NCBI GenBank assembly: GCA_003695265.1
Contig: RFII01000102.1
Span: 1 to 32,313, forward strand
DNA: 32,313 nt
Origin: Candidatus Woesearchaeota archaeon
Lineage (GTDB): Archaea > Nanobdellota > Nanobdellia > Woesearchaeales > J072
Reading direction: 5' to 3'
In this document: positions 1 to 7,839 of the stretch, one piece after another
Position numbering within the stretch: the first letter of the stretch is position 1
How the letters are laid out: each line of letters opens with the position of its first letter
Notes under the pieces: model-generated
What the model saw: only the letters and a program-made list of their open reading frames with translations
Told to the model about the DNA's origin: nothing
The model's database searches: none
Position numbers and translations under genes: made by a program

Positions 1-49
1 ATATGAATATGTGAAAACTATTATAAAAAAGTAATGTTTTTAGGGAATT

Positions 50-67
50 CAAAGGGGCATCCCTTTG
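50..67. terminator. Short perfect hairpin, possible bidirectional terminator
   Basis: CAAAGGG and CCCTTTG form a perfect 7-bp inverted repeat around a GCAT loop. A/T-rich sequence follows on both sides. It lies just beyond the 3' end of the tRNA (minus strand), so it could end readthrough from the tRNA or from a gene beyond the left edge. Archaeal termination relies mainly on T-runs rather than hairpins, so the role is uncertain. Confidence 0.3.
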
Positions 68-87
68 TTAAAAATTAAATTGTTATT

Positions 88-94
88 AAAAAAA
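88..94 (-). terminator. Oligo-T terminator of tRNA-Asn
   Basis: Reading the minus strand, a run of seven T residues starts 5 nt after the discriminator base of the tRNA. Oligo-T tracts are the usual intrinsic termination signal for archaeal RNA polymerase. Confidence 0.5.
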
Positions 95-99
95 GAATA

Positions 100-185
100 C
101 GCCTCGGGAGAGACTCGAACTCTCGACCTCGCGGTTTCTTCCAAAGAGGTAACAGCCGCGCGCTCCACCACTAAGCTACCGAGGC
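100..185 (-). tRNA. tRNA-Asn(GTT) with a 14-nt intron
   Basis: On the minus strand the sequence folds as a full cloverleaf. The acceptor GCCTCGG pairs with CCGAGGC, followed by discriminator G, as expected for Asn. The D-arm stem is GCTT/GAGC, the anticodon stem CGCGG/CCGCG, and the T-arm GAGAG-TTCGAGT-CTCTC. The anticodon stem encloses 21 nt instead of 7. Placing the intron at the canonical 37/38 site (forward 136-149, minus-strand CCTCTTTGGAAGAA) leaves the loop CTGTTAA with anticodon GTT. The intron can form a small TCTT/AAGA hairpin with a TGG loop, a relaxed version of the bulge-helix-bulge recognised by archaeal tRNA endonuclease. CCA is not encoded. The exact splice sites could shift by a base or two. 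Confidence 0.93.
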
Positions 186-213
186 ATTCCGTAATGCTTC
201 ACCCTCTGAGGAT

Positions 214-228
214 TAATATTTAATTTAA
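214..228 (-). promoter_or_regulatory. TATA box for tRNA-Asn
   Basis: The minus strand carries an A/T tract containing TTATTTAAATTAAAT about 30-43 nt upstream of the mature tRNA 5' end. This fits an archaeal TATA element at -25 to -30 with a short 5' leader removed by RNase P. Confidence 0.45.
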
Positions 229-297
229 ATAACTTTCGAAAGAAATGTTTTAAATTTCAATAATTGCTTCCGCGTAAGAAGATGTAATGATATGAAT

Positions 298-1725
298 TCA
301 AACAACTTCTCCGACAACACTCCTTAGCATGTGGCTTTTTATTTTTACGTTAAAAAATGATTTTAGAGGAAGCCTTTTTTTAATACCAACAATTATTGGG
401 TATGTGCCAAGCTGCCTTCCAAAAGTTGTTTTCCCGTCATAAACCTCAGTCCTGACTTCTTTTAGGATTGTTCCTTCAGGGATTATTTTTCTCAGCATTG
501 GCCAGTCTATTTTCTGCCTTATCTCATTGCGCCACTTCCAGTAATATTTCCTGTTTTTCTTTAAGTACTTATTACCAGCTGTTCTTTGCAGGTCAGTTCC
601 CGGGTAAATGTTGACTTGCCTGATGTTTATTCTTCTTAGCAGAAGATTTTCTTTGTAAATCTTGTTCAGCCAGCGCATGTTCTCATTATGGGTTTCTTTT
701 GATTCTTCTTTTAGCCCGAATAATATGTTTATTCCAGGCAGGAATTTAGGCATTCCGTTACTTCCTATTTTTCTTCCATGCTTGTTTATTATGCGGATTG
801 CCTTCATGGTCTGCTCTGGCGTCGTGTTCAGGTTGTTTGCCTCAATCACTTTTGTGTCAAAGCTTTCAACGCCGAAAGCCGCAACATTGCCTGGCGTGCA
901 ATACTTAACAATAAGCTCTGTTTTCTCATCAGTAACAGAATTAGGGTTTACATTGTCAATATGAAGGACTTTTATTTCAGGGCATTCCTGCCATATCACC
1001 TTAAGCAACTCTTCAAGCCAAGGATATGAATAAAAGCAGCTTTGCTTGCCCAGCCTGAAATGCCTGCATCCTAAATTGTAGAGCTCCTTAATCTCATTTA
1101 TTATAAAATCCGGTTTTCTGAACCTGACGTATTTGTGCTTTACCGGTTCCAGGCAAAAAGAGCATTTTCCTGGGCAGCCGCGGCTTGTTTCAATCTCAAT
1201 AATCCTAAGATCGTTAATCTGCTTTATAACAGAAGCGCCTTCCCTTGCCTTAAGGTCATTAAAGTCAAAGTTATAATCTCTCATTTCATCAAACTCATTT
1301 TCATTAACCCTTTCAAAGAATTTTCCACCCTCAAGCTGGGTTCCAGAAACAGCAGGCCCGGTCAGAACCTTTTTACATTTAAAGCCTCTTGTGAGATTAA
1401 TAACCTCTCTCAGAGTTCCTGGAATTGCAGACAAATATTTTCCAGGAGTGTGAACACCCAGTATTATTATGAGCTCAGAAATGCTTTCAAGAATTTTTTG
1501 CACGTCCTGAGAATTTTTTGTGGTGTTATAAACAGAAATATCGGTTTTCTGGGATGGTTTGCTTGACTGTTTTTTCTTTTTTTTCCACGACCTCAAATCA
1601 TCTATTGTCAAGTAATAAGCCGGCTTTATACGACCGTAAATGTACCTTGGGTAAACGCCCAAATAAGGGGGAACTCCTAGGCCTGACGGCTCGTCAGTGT
1701 AGCAGTCAAGGATTGCGCGCTTCAT
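298..1725 (-). CDS. Radical SAM protein with N-terminal B12-binding-like region
   Basis: The 475-residue protein has the radical SAM cluster motif CxxxCxxC (C184, C188, C191, in GCPGKCSFC), which binds a 4Fe-4S cluster and cleaves S-adenosylmethionine. Residues about 80-135 (LIIILGVHTPGKYL...KKVLTGPA) look like the Rossmann-type B12-binding region placed before the radical SAM barrel in archaeal MJ_0865-like proteins. A GVESFD segment downstream is typical of the barrel. The substrate cannot be told from sequence. A basic linker of lysines lies at about 48-60. The ATG is about 25 nt from a TATA box, so translation is probably leaderless. It is divergent from corA. I am confident of the superfamily and not of the exact subfamily. 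Confidence 0.85.
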   Translation of the reverse strand: MKRAILDCYTDEPSGLGVPPYLGVYPRYIYGRIKPAYYLTIDDLRSWKKKKKQSSKPSQKTDISVYNTTKNSQDVQKILESISELIIILGVHTPGKYLSAIPGTLREVINLTRGFKCKKVLTGPAVSGTQLEGGKFFERVNENEFDEMRDYNFDFNDLKAREGASVIKQINDLRIIEIETSRGCPGKCSFCLEPVKHKYVRFRKPDFIINEIKELYNLGCRHFRLGKQSCFYSYPWLEELLKVIWQECPEIKVLHIDNVNPNSVTDEKTELIVKYCTPGNVAAFGVESFDTKVIEANNLNTTPEQTMKAIRIINKHGRKIGSNGMPKFLPGINILFGLKEESKETHNENMRWLNKIYKENLLLRRINIRQVNIYPGTDLQRTAGNKYLKKNRKYYWKWRNEIRQKIDWPMLRKIIPEGTILKEVRTEVYDGKTTFGRQLGTYPIIVGIKKRLPLKSFFNVKIKSHMLRSVVGEVV

Positions 1726-1748
1726 AAAAAAAAAGAATTTTCTAGGAG

Positions 1749-1756
1749 TATAAAAA
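1749..1756 (-). promoter_or_regulatory. TATA box for the radical SAM gene
   Basis: The minus-strand motif TTTTTATA lies 24-31 nt upstream of the start codon, the spacing expected for a leaderless archaeal transcript. Confidence 0.5.
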
Positions 1757-1841
1757 CCTTGGCAAACATTTCAAGAAAGTATGAATAAAATTTTAACTAA
1801 TAAAAGCAACTTTTTTAAAGTTAAGATTTATTCTCTTTTTT

Positions 1842-2777
1842 ATGAGAGCATACACTTTGAGAGACGAGAAAATCATTCGTGTTGGAATCAAGAACATTCC
1901 TAAGAAAGGTCTTGTTTGGATAAGATGCACCAGGCTTGATGAGGAATCTGTCTCAAAGCTTTCTGAACTTTCAAAAATACCGTTAGCCGAGCTTAAAGAG
2001 ACATTTGAGGAGGATGAGAGGCCAAAGCTAAGCGTCAAGAAATATCTGGAACTGATTTATCACGTGCCACACAAGGATAACGGCGAATTAATGACAGCCC
2101 CATTATATTTTTACCTGTCTGAGAATTTGATAATAACAGTTGAGAAAGAGAAAAGCCAGATTCTTAACAATCTTGAGGAATCAATGAAGAAAAACAGGCT
2201 CAAGTTCCTTTTCAAGAAGCCGTGCGGCTACTTTCTTTATTATATTATCGACAAGATAAACGATGAGTTCCTTATTAATATTGACAGAACAACGGAAAAT
2301 CTTGACATATTCAAAAGAAGCTCTGAACACACACAGGTAAATTTTAAGCAATTGTATGAATTAAGCGTTACATCAGCGTTCTTTAACAGAGCGCTAATAG
2401 CAAACATAGAGGTTTTAAACAGCCTGCGAAAAACGTATTTCAAGCATCTCACAAGCTCTGACCGCGAGCTTTATTCAGAACTTTATTTTGATGCGTTGCA
2501 AATACTTGACACAGAGAAGATTCAGCGAGAGATGATATCAAATATTTTCAATCTCGAATCCATTATGAGCCAGAACAGGCTTAACCTTCTAATAAAGCGC
2601 CTTACCTCAATAGCCCTTATAATAATGATCCCTACTTTGATAACAGGAATATACGGAATGAATGTGAGAAACATGCCTCTTGCCGATTCTGAAGCAGGAT
2701 TTTTCATGATTATGAGCTTTATGTTTTTGATTACTGTATTTCTTGCAGTTTTGTTTAAGGTTCTTGATTGGATATAA
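1842..2777 (+). CDS. corA: CorA-family divalent cation (Mg2+/Co2+) transporter
   Basis: This 311-residue protein ends with two transmembrane helices (about 253-271 and 286-306) joined by the signature loop YGMN (GMN at about 272-274), the selectivity-filter motif of CorA channels. The long N-terminal part is soluble and forms the cytoplasmic funnel in the family; the stretch before the first membrane helix is helical (FNLESIMSQNRLNLLIKRL). Length matches the family. CorA acts as a homopentamer for Mg2+ uptake. The gene stands alone, divergent from the radical SAM gene, with an A/T-rich promoter and no obvious Shine-Dalgarno site. Confidence 0.93.
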   Translation: MRAYTLRDEKIIRVGIKNIPKKGLVWIRCTRLDEESVSKLSELSKIPLAELKETFEEDERPKLSVKKYLELIYHVPHKDNGELMTAPLYFYLSENLIITVEKEKSQILNNLEESMKKNRLKFLFKKPCGYFLYYIIDKINDEFLINIDRTTENLDIFKRSSEHTQVNFKQLYELSVTSAFFNRALIANIEVLNSLRKTYFKHLTSSDRELYSELYFDALQILDTEKIQREMISNIFNLESIMSQNRLNLLIKRLTSIALIIMIPTLITGIYGMNVRNMPLADSEAGFFMIMSFMFLITVFLAVLFKVLDWI

Positions 2778-2871
2778 AGCAAAAGAGAACGCTTTTTAGT
2801 AAGTAAGAAAGTTGAGGAATTGTTTAAAATCAAAAGATTAATAAAAATCAAGAAGAATAGTTTTTAATTGT

Positions 2872-3327
2872 ATGGTTGCAGAACAGAACATATTCAGCAC
2901 AGGGTTATTTTGGGCAGTTTTCATATCATTTGCACTGGCAGAAACAATAAAGTTTGTGACAAAGTCAATTAAGGAAGGGAAAATAAGCATACATAACATT
3001 TTCGGGCTGGGTGGAATGCCAAGCTCGCACTCAGCCTCAGTAACGAGCGTGGTCACTTACATTTTTTTGCTTCAGGGGTTCAGCACTCTCTTCGCTGTTG
3101 CCTTTGTTTTTGCTGTCATAACAATAAATGATGCCATGGGCGTACGGTTAGTCACAGGAATCCAAAACAGAATACTTAAGAGAATCGTGCCAGAGAAAAA
3201 CCGGAGCAAAAGAACATCAAGAAAACTTGACTCATTGGTCGGCCACACACCAGTAGAGGTTTTTGTAGGCCTTGCAATAGGAATGCTGGTATCATTAGTC
3301 GTGTATTACTTCTTTTTTATTTTTTGA
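2872..3327 (+). CDS. Divergent PAP2 family (DUF212) membrane protein
   Basis: The 151-residue protein carries GGMPSSHSA at about 48-55 and a later GHTPVEV segment with a conserved histidine. These match the divergent PAP2/acid phosphatase-haloperoxidase-related family (DUF212, YuiD-like). Several hydrophobic helices surround the motifs (about 10-25, 57-87 and the C terminus). The family is related to PAP2 lipid phosphatases, but the substrate is unknown, so a phosphatase role in lipid metabolism is inference. The 3' end overlaps the convergent gene by 11 bases. Confidence 0.8.
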   Translation: MVAEQNIFSTGLFWAVFISFALAETIKFVTKSIKEGKISIHNIFGLGGMPSSHSASVTSVVTYIFLLQGFSTLFAVAFVFAVITINDAMGVRLVTGIQNRILKRIVPEKNRSKRTSRKLDSLVGHTPVEVFVGLAIGMLVSLVVYYFFFIF

Positions 3328-3814
3328 CTAAGAGAATTATTATTATAATAAGGATAAGACCCATATTGGCGTAAAACCACTTGTCCTTGTGAAACCTTTT
3401 TGTAGGCCTCCACGCTCCTATGCCAAAGAGACGTGACTTAATATGAAAGCGTGGCCAAAACCATTTTATGCCTGTCTGGTCAAAGGAATCAATAAGCAGA
3501 TGAACTATTATCCCAACAAACATTGAGACTGCCTTGAGCTTGTCAAGAGTTGCAAAATAAGCTATAAGCGAGAATATTATCGCACCCCAAAGCGAATGAA
3601 ACCGCGAGCGGTCATAATAAAGAAGCCTTTTAAGCCAGTATATCCTCTTTTCTTCTTTCTTCCAATGCCTTCTAATACTTGTGTAAATAAAACCTAATGA
3701 ATGGTCAATGTCAATTATGACAGCACCCACTATAAAGAAAGTGAACACAAGCTTGTTCTCAAAAAAAAGCAGGTAAGACAAAACGCCAACCAAAAAATGA
3801 CCTAAAACATCCAT
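3317..3814 (-). CDS. Membrane-bound metal-dependent hydrolase-like protein (YdjM/DUF457 type)
   Basis: I start the gene at the ATG at 3814 (165 residues, MDVLGHFLVG). The ORF track begins four codons earlier at a TTG. A TATA box at 3841-3850 puts the expected transcription start near 3814, giving a leaderless mRNA. Conserved polar residues sit inside membrane helices: H6, DIDHS, RFHS and a later HLLIDSFD. This pattern of His/Asp pairs is typical of the YdjM/DUF457 family of predicted membrane hydrolases. Four to five hydrophobic segments are visible. Biochemical function is not established for the family. It overlaps the PAP2-like gene tail to tail. Confidence 0.7.
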   Translation of the reverse strand: MDVLGHFLVGVLSYLLFFENKLVFTFFIVGAVIIDIDHSLGFIYTSIRRHWKKEEKRIYWLKRLLYYDRSRFHSLWGAIIFSLIAYFATLDKLKAVSMFVGIIVHLLIDSFDQTGIKWFWPRFHIKSRLFGIGAWRPTKRFHKDKWFYANMGLILIIIIILLVKK

Positions 3815-3840
3815 TATGAGACACAATAATCAAAGGAAGA

Positions 3841-3850
3841 TATATAAATT
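3841..3850 (-). promoter_or_regulatory. TATA box deciding the start of the DUF457-like gene
   Basis: The minus-strand sequence AATTTATATA lies about 27-36 nt upstream of the ATG at 3814, supporting this start over the upstream TTG. Confidence 0.5.
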
Positions 3851-3898
3851 TAATTGTTAGCTACTCATTATTTTTTTAGGATGTTTATATTATTAAAA

Positions 3899-6670
3899 CT
3901 AAGTTCTGCATCTACCAGCGCTACAATAATTGTATGCGTATTGAGTACAATTATACTGGAAAGAGCTTGAAGCATTGCCAGAGCATGTTTTCTCTATCAA
4001 AATATCAGAATTAAGGCACTCATCAAAAACAATGGTGTTATTTGTGTTGTTCAAAGTGCCGACACAACCACGGTTTGTTGGGTTTGAGTCGTCACTATCT
4101 TGGCAAAAATCAGGGGGGAAAGAGCCGCAGTCAGCAGCGCAATAACATGGAACAACGCCAGGATTGTTTAAGCAGTCAGGATCAGAAGGGTATTTTGATT
4201 CGCTCACGTCACAAACGCCATCACCGCAGTAAGCGCAGCACTTTGAATTCTGCTGGAAAGTGCAGTCAGGGTCAACAGAACAGTAAGGATCAGCCTCGCA
4301 TGCGTTGTTACAATAAAGGTCTTGGTCACAGTCAAGATCACAAGGAGGATTACCTTTCATCACCAAGGGGTTTCCACCCCCACATAGTAAAGAAGCCTGG
4401 CCAACATTGCCATTATCATACTGCATAAATTTAACATTGCACATCACAGCATTGCCAGTAGCACCATTCTTTGTGTCAACAACAGGCTTCATTACAAAAG
4501 GACTTCCACCACCAAAAAAAGCGCCTTCATTAACAGTGCTGTGCCAACCGCCATTAGAAGAGCCCCACTGCGCAGCCCACGGCTCAGGCCTATTGTCAAA
4601 ATAAGTTTCTAAAGACTCGCAAGAACTTCCCAAATCAACATAACAACCCTCACCTTTCTCTAAAACCAAATCGTAATCGTACAGATTACAAAGGCCGTAC
4701 AATTCACTGCAGTTAGCACAATCATTGGGACAATTTTGGGAGTTTTCCCCGCTGAATCCGTGGCAAATCCCATCACCGCAAGATGTAGGATCGCGAATAG
4801 TGGTTAAAGGGTCTCCCAAGAGGTTAAGGCCGAACCAAACCCATCTCATCCTGGCATGCCAATAAGGATTGATATGATTCTCCTTAGAAGAGACAAAAGC
4901 GCTGCCCAGGGTAAAATTCCTATCACTAAAAATTGCTTTAAAAAACGCCTCATCAAACCTCCAAGATGTGCTGCCGACAACACCAGAAGAATACCAACCT
5001 AATGCAGTGTTACCTATATAAGCAAAAGGACCATTAATATCAGTAACCATCTTCTCAGCAAAAGAATCTTCATAAGAGAAATCAGCAGTGTTGCAAGCCC
5101 AGCTGTAAACAAAGAAATAATCTGTATTAGTCAAACTGCTAATATCACCAATAGTGAAATGATCCCACCCACCAATATCTCCATGGCTCGCCTCATTAAC
5201 AATGTAAACGCCATTGTTTAAAGCATTAACTAAATCAGTCGTTCCATAATCAAGACCTTCATAAGGGCATTCATAAAGCCTTTCAACATCATAACCATCA
5301 ATGTAAGTAGAAATTAGCTCCTTACCCCAGTCAGCACAAGAGCATTCCAAACCACCCAAATCAGATCCGACAATCAACGCTTTCTTAAGGTAAGGGTCAG
5401 TATCAGGCCTAGACTCATAATTTATAATTTTATCAAGCCAGTTCTGTGCCTCATTAAGATTGCTCACAGGAACTCTTCCAATAATAACCTCACTGTAAAA
5501 GTCTGCTTCTTCACCAGCGCTCCCTCCTGCTTGTGCTGCACCGTTATAATCAGATGGGTCAGCCTCGCCATAAATGCCATCATTGTCATTATCCCATGTG
5601 CCGTCCAATCCGGAAAAGTACAGGTCAGAAGGAGCAGTATAAGTGTAACCATTCTCAGTAAAAAACCACAAATTCCTATAAGGAATCTTGTCTGTGTCTC
5701 CTGCCAACAAAACATAATCAACGCCTGAAAGGTACTGGTTAAGAATAAAGTTTCTCAGTTCCACAGCATCATCTACATCAGGATCAGTAAGTATGTCCTC
5801 AATATTAACAACACCTCTTGCATCATATCCCTGAAGATGCCTATAAACATAAAGATTATTAAAAATGAAACTGTAATCGGAAGATGCAATTATTAAATAA
5901 CCTATGTTAGAAGGGTTCTGCGCCATTATTGCATGGCCTGTAATCCTAGCAAAATCAGTGTAAGCCTTAACATCATTCTTGTTCTCAACAAATTTCTCAA
6001 CCAACTTTTTGTCCCTGTCAAGACCTCTGAAAGTCCTGGGAAGCTTCTTGCCTGGAGCATCCCTGAACTTAACATTAACTTTTAGATTAGGATAATAAAC
6101 AAGCTTTCCAGAAAGAGGATAATACCTCACAGGAAAGACGCTAATAGGTATTATTTCATAACCACGCCACACGCCTGATGGGTGTACTTTATAAAATTCC
6201 TTAGGAAAAGGATTGTTAGACATATAAATATTGGTATTTTTTACACTTGGCTTGGCCTCAACAAAATGATTGAACTCCTCCTCGCCAAACACAACGTCAA
6301 AACCAGAACCTAGCTCAACAGGCTCGCCGGGCACAACCTCAATATGATCAAAAACCTTACCAGCAGGAACAACAAATCGCAAATTCTTTACAGGCAGCAA
6401 AGGCTCGCCGGGCCTTCCAGCATTACTCAAGCCAGGAACCTGAACTATTTTATTGTTTTTTTTCTTCTTTTCTTCTATTCTCACAACAGGCTTAGCAAAA
6501 GACAGCTCAGAACTCACCTCATACAGAGGAGCCCTAACCACAGGCTGAGATGTAACAGGCTGGCGTGGTTGAATTTTATGAAAAACTGCTTTCACACCAG
6601 CTCGCTCACCATTCTCAACACAAGCGCTGAGAAAGATTAAGGTTATCAAAACAGCAAGCAAAAACCTCAT
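3899..6670 (-). CDS. Secreted/lipoprotein-like C25 (gingipain-family) cysteine peptidase with Cys-rich tail
   Basis: I start at the ATG at 6670 (923 residues) rather than the TTG used by the track, because a TATA box lies about 25-35 nt upstream. The N terminus is a signal peptide ending in a lipobox-like LSAC (C17), so the mature protein is probably membrane-anchored and external. Residues about 60-220 resemble the propeptide/N-terminal region of family C25. The catalytic pair is H496 (ASHGDIGGW) and C526 (SWACNT), 30 residues apart and close to the gingipain spacing, preceded by acidic motifs and GRVPVS. The C terminus (after about 610) is rich in cysteines with repeated CGDGxC...CxxDC modules of the kind seen on archaeal surface proteins, probably disulfide-linked or metal-binding. 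It is likely used to degrade or process extracellular proteins. It is monocistronic. Confidence 0.88.
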   Translation of the reverse strand: MRFLLAVLITLIFLSACVENGERAGVKAVFHKIQPRQPVTSQPVVRAPLYEVSSELSFAKPVVRIEEKKKKNNKIVQVPGLSNAGRPGEPLLPVKNLRFVVPAGKVFDHIEVVPGEPVELGSGFDVVFGEEEFNHFVEAKPSVKNTNIYMSNNPFPKEFYKVHPSGVWRGYEIIPISVFPVRYYPLSGKLVYYPNLKVNVKFRDAPGKKLPRTFRGLDRDKKLVEKFVENKNDVKAYTDFARITGHAIMAQNPSNIGYLIIASSDYSFIFNNLYVYRHLQGYDARGVVNIEDILTDPDVDDAVELRNFILNQYLSGVDYVLLAGDTDKIPYRNLWFFTENGYTYTAPSDLYFSGLDGTWDNDNDGIYGEADPSDYNGAAQAGGSAGEEADFYSEVIIGRVPVSNLNEAQNWLDKIINYESRPDTDPYLKKALIVGSDLGGLECSCADWGKELISTYIDGYDVERLYECPYEGLDYGTTDLVNALNNGVYIVNEASHGDIGGWDHFTIGDISSLTNTDYFFVYSWACNTADFSYEDSFAEKMVTDINGPFAYIGNTALGWYSSGVVGSTSWRFDEAFFKAIFSDRNFTLGSAFVSSKENHINPYWHARMRWVWFGLNLLGDPLTTIRDPTSCGDGICHGFSGENSQNCPNDCANCSELYGLCNLYDYDLVLEKGEGCYVDLGSSCESLETYFDNRPEPWAAQWGSSNGGWHSTVNEGAFFGGGSPFVMKPVVDTKNGATGNAVMCNVKFMQYDNGNVGQASLLCGGGNPLVMKGNPPCDLDCDQDLYCNNACEADPYCSVDPDCTFQQNSKCCAYCGDGVCDVSESKYPSDPDCLNNPGVVPCYCAADCGSFPPDFCQDSDDSNPTNRGCVGTLNNTNNTIVFDECLNSDILIEKTCSGNASSSFQYNCTQYAYNYCSAGRCRT

Positions 6671-6690
6671 TTTACACAATTATTTGATAG

Positions 6691-6706
6691 ATTAATATAA
6701 ATAATT
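6691..6706 (-). promoter_or_regulatory. TATA box for the C25 peptidase gene
   Basis: The minus-strand tract AATTATTTATATTAAT lies about 21-36 nt upstream of the ATG at 6670. Confidence 0.5.
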
Positions 6707-6763
6707 TACTGAAACCCAACAAAAAGCAATACTTAATATGAAATAATAAGTTAATCAGCAACG

Positions 6764-6773
6764 CTTAAATAAA
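6764..6773 (+). promoter_or_regulatory. TATA box for carS
   Basis: CTTAAATAAA lies 16-25 nt before the first ATG of carS and 22-31 nt before the second (6795), which may therefore be the real leaderless start. Confidence 0.4.
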
Positions 6774-6788
6774 TCAATTAACATTGTT

Positions 6789-7349
6789 ATGGTTATGAAC
6801 AATTTATTGGAATTGGTGCTTAAATCAGCTTACTTTATTGCGCCCGCGGCTCTTGCAAACATAGCTCCAGTGTTCTCCCATAAGATTCTTAAAGGGAAAG
6901 CTGTTCCAGTAGATCTTGGGAAAAAATTTGGCAGAAAGCCTTTGTTCGGAAGCCATAAGACTTACAAAGGGTTTTTTGCAGGAGTAATAACAGCAATCAT
7001 TGTTGTTTTTTTGCAGAAGGAAATTTATTTTGTTGATGGATTCAAAGAGTTCAGCTTGATTGATTATTCTAGTATTAATCCGTTTTTTCTTGGCTTTCTG
7101 TTCGGATTCGGCGCAATGTTTGGAGACTTGGCTGAAAGCTTTGTGAAAAGGAGGGTAGGAAAAAAACCAGGAGAGGCATTTGTGCCTTGGGACCAATTAG
7201 ATTTTATTATAGGCGCTTTGGTGTTAACAAGCTTTGTTTACGTGCCGCCATGGCAGGTTATATTAGCTGCTCTTATTATAACATTAATATTTCACATTCT
7301 TCTTTCATTAGCTGCTTATTATTTGGGATTGAAAAAAGACAAGTTATAA
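6789..7349 (+). CDS. carS: CDP-archaeol synthase (CDP-2,3-bis-O-geranylgeranyl-sn-glycerol synthase)
   Basis: CarS transfers CMP from CTP to unsaturated archaetidic acid, the activation step of archaeal ether-lipid synthesis in the membrane. The 186-residue protein shows the family hallmarks (CarS/DUF46, related to CdsA): a hydrophobic N-terminal helix, GKKFGRKPLFGSHKTYKGFFAG at about 38-60, a GAMFGDLAESFVKRRVGKKPG segment at about 107-128, and further membrane helices to the C terminus. Size matches known archaeal CarS. An alternative start is the ATG at 6795. It stands alone, and its last 6 bases overlap the convergent hypothetical gene. This is direct evidence for archaeal lipids. Confidence 0.93.
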   Translation: MVMNNLLELVLKSAYFIAPAALANIAPVFSHKILKGKAVPVDLGKKFGRKPLFGSHKTYKGFFAGVITAIIVVFLQKEIYFVDGFKEFSLIDYSSINPFFLGFLFGFGAMFGDLAESFVKRRVGKKPGEAFVPWDQLDFIIGALVLTSFVYVPPWQVILAALIITLIFHILLSLAAYYLGLKKDKL

Positions 7350-7775
7350 GAACAGGAATAAAAAATATCCTAAGGCTATAAAGCCGAGGATTGTTAATAT
7401 AGCCTTGTTGGCAATTTCTCTTGGCTTCTTCCTTATTAAAAGCAGCGTTCCCGCAGGAATGCCGTAAATGAATATTAAAGTGGGGAGCAGATAATTCTCG
7501 CTTCTGTAAAAAGAGAAGAGAACTGCGAGGAACAGGTAAGCAAACAGCTCGTCAAATTTTAAGCGGAACAAAACTATGAAGAGAAGAATGCCTAAGATGA
7601 CAGACCAGTAAGTTGCTCCAAGAAACACAACCAGGATTAATGAGAAGAAAAGGTTTTTGAGAATGTAAAAGTATTTTTTTCCGGTCTTATGCTCGTCTCT
7701 TGTCAGCATTCCTATTATTATTCCAGCGACTAAGCCCAAAGATGCAAAAACCAATGTCAAAAGATAAGAGAGCAT
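7344..7775 (-). CDS. Hypothetical multi-pass membrane protein
   Basis: I do not recognise this 143-residue protein. It is almost entirely hydrophobic, with about five membrane segments (about 3-23, 40-58, 59-74, 78-110 and 121-143) separated by short basic loops such as RDEHKTGKKY and RKKPRE. No catalytic motif is visible. It is convergent with carS, overlapping by 6 bases, and divergent from alaX with a 64-base shared promoter region. The ATG at 7775 is the only sensible start. Confidence 0.65.
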   Translation of the reverse strand: MLSYLLTLVFASLGLVAGIIIGMLTRDEHKTGKKYFYILKNLFFSLILVVFLGATYWSVILGILLFIVLFRLKFDELFAYLFLAVLFSFYRSENYLLPTLIFIYGIPAGTLLLIRKKPREIANKAILTILGFIALGYFLFLFL

Positions 7776-7839
7776 TTGATGATTAAATTCAAAAAAGTAT
7801 TTATACTTTGCTAAAATACCCTCAAAGAGGTGGTGGTTT

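Noticed and set aside
4042-4428. 128-residue plus-strand ORF
   Set aside because: It is antisense to the Cys-rich tail of the C25 peptidase; its Gln/Ser/His-rich composition is a shadow of the Cys/Asp codons.
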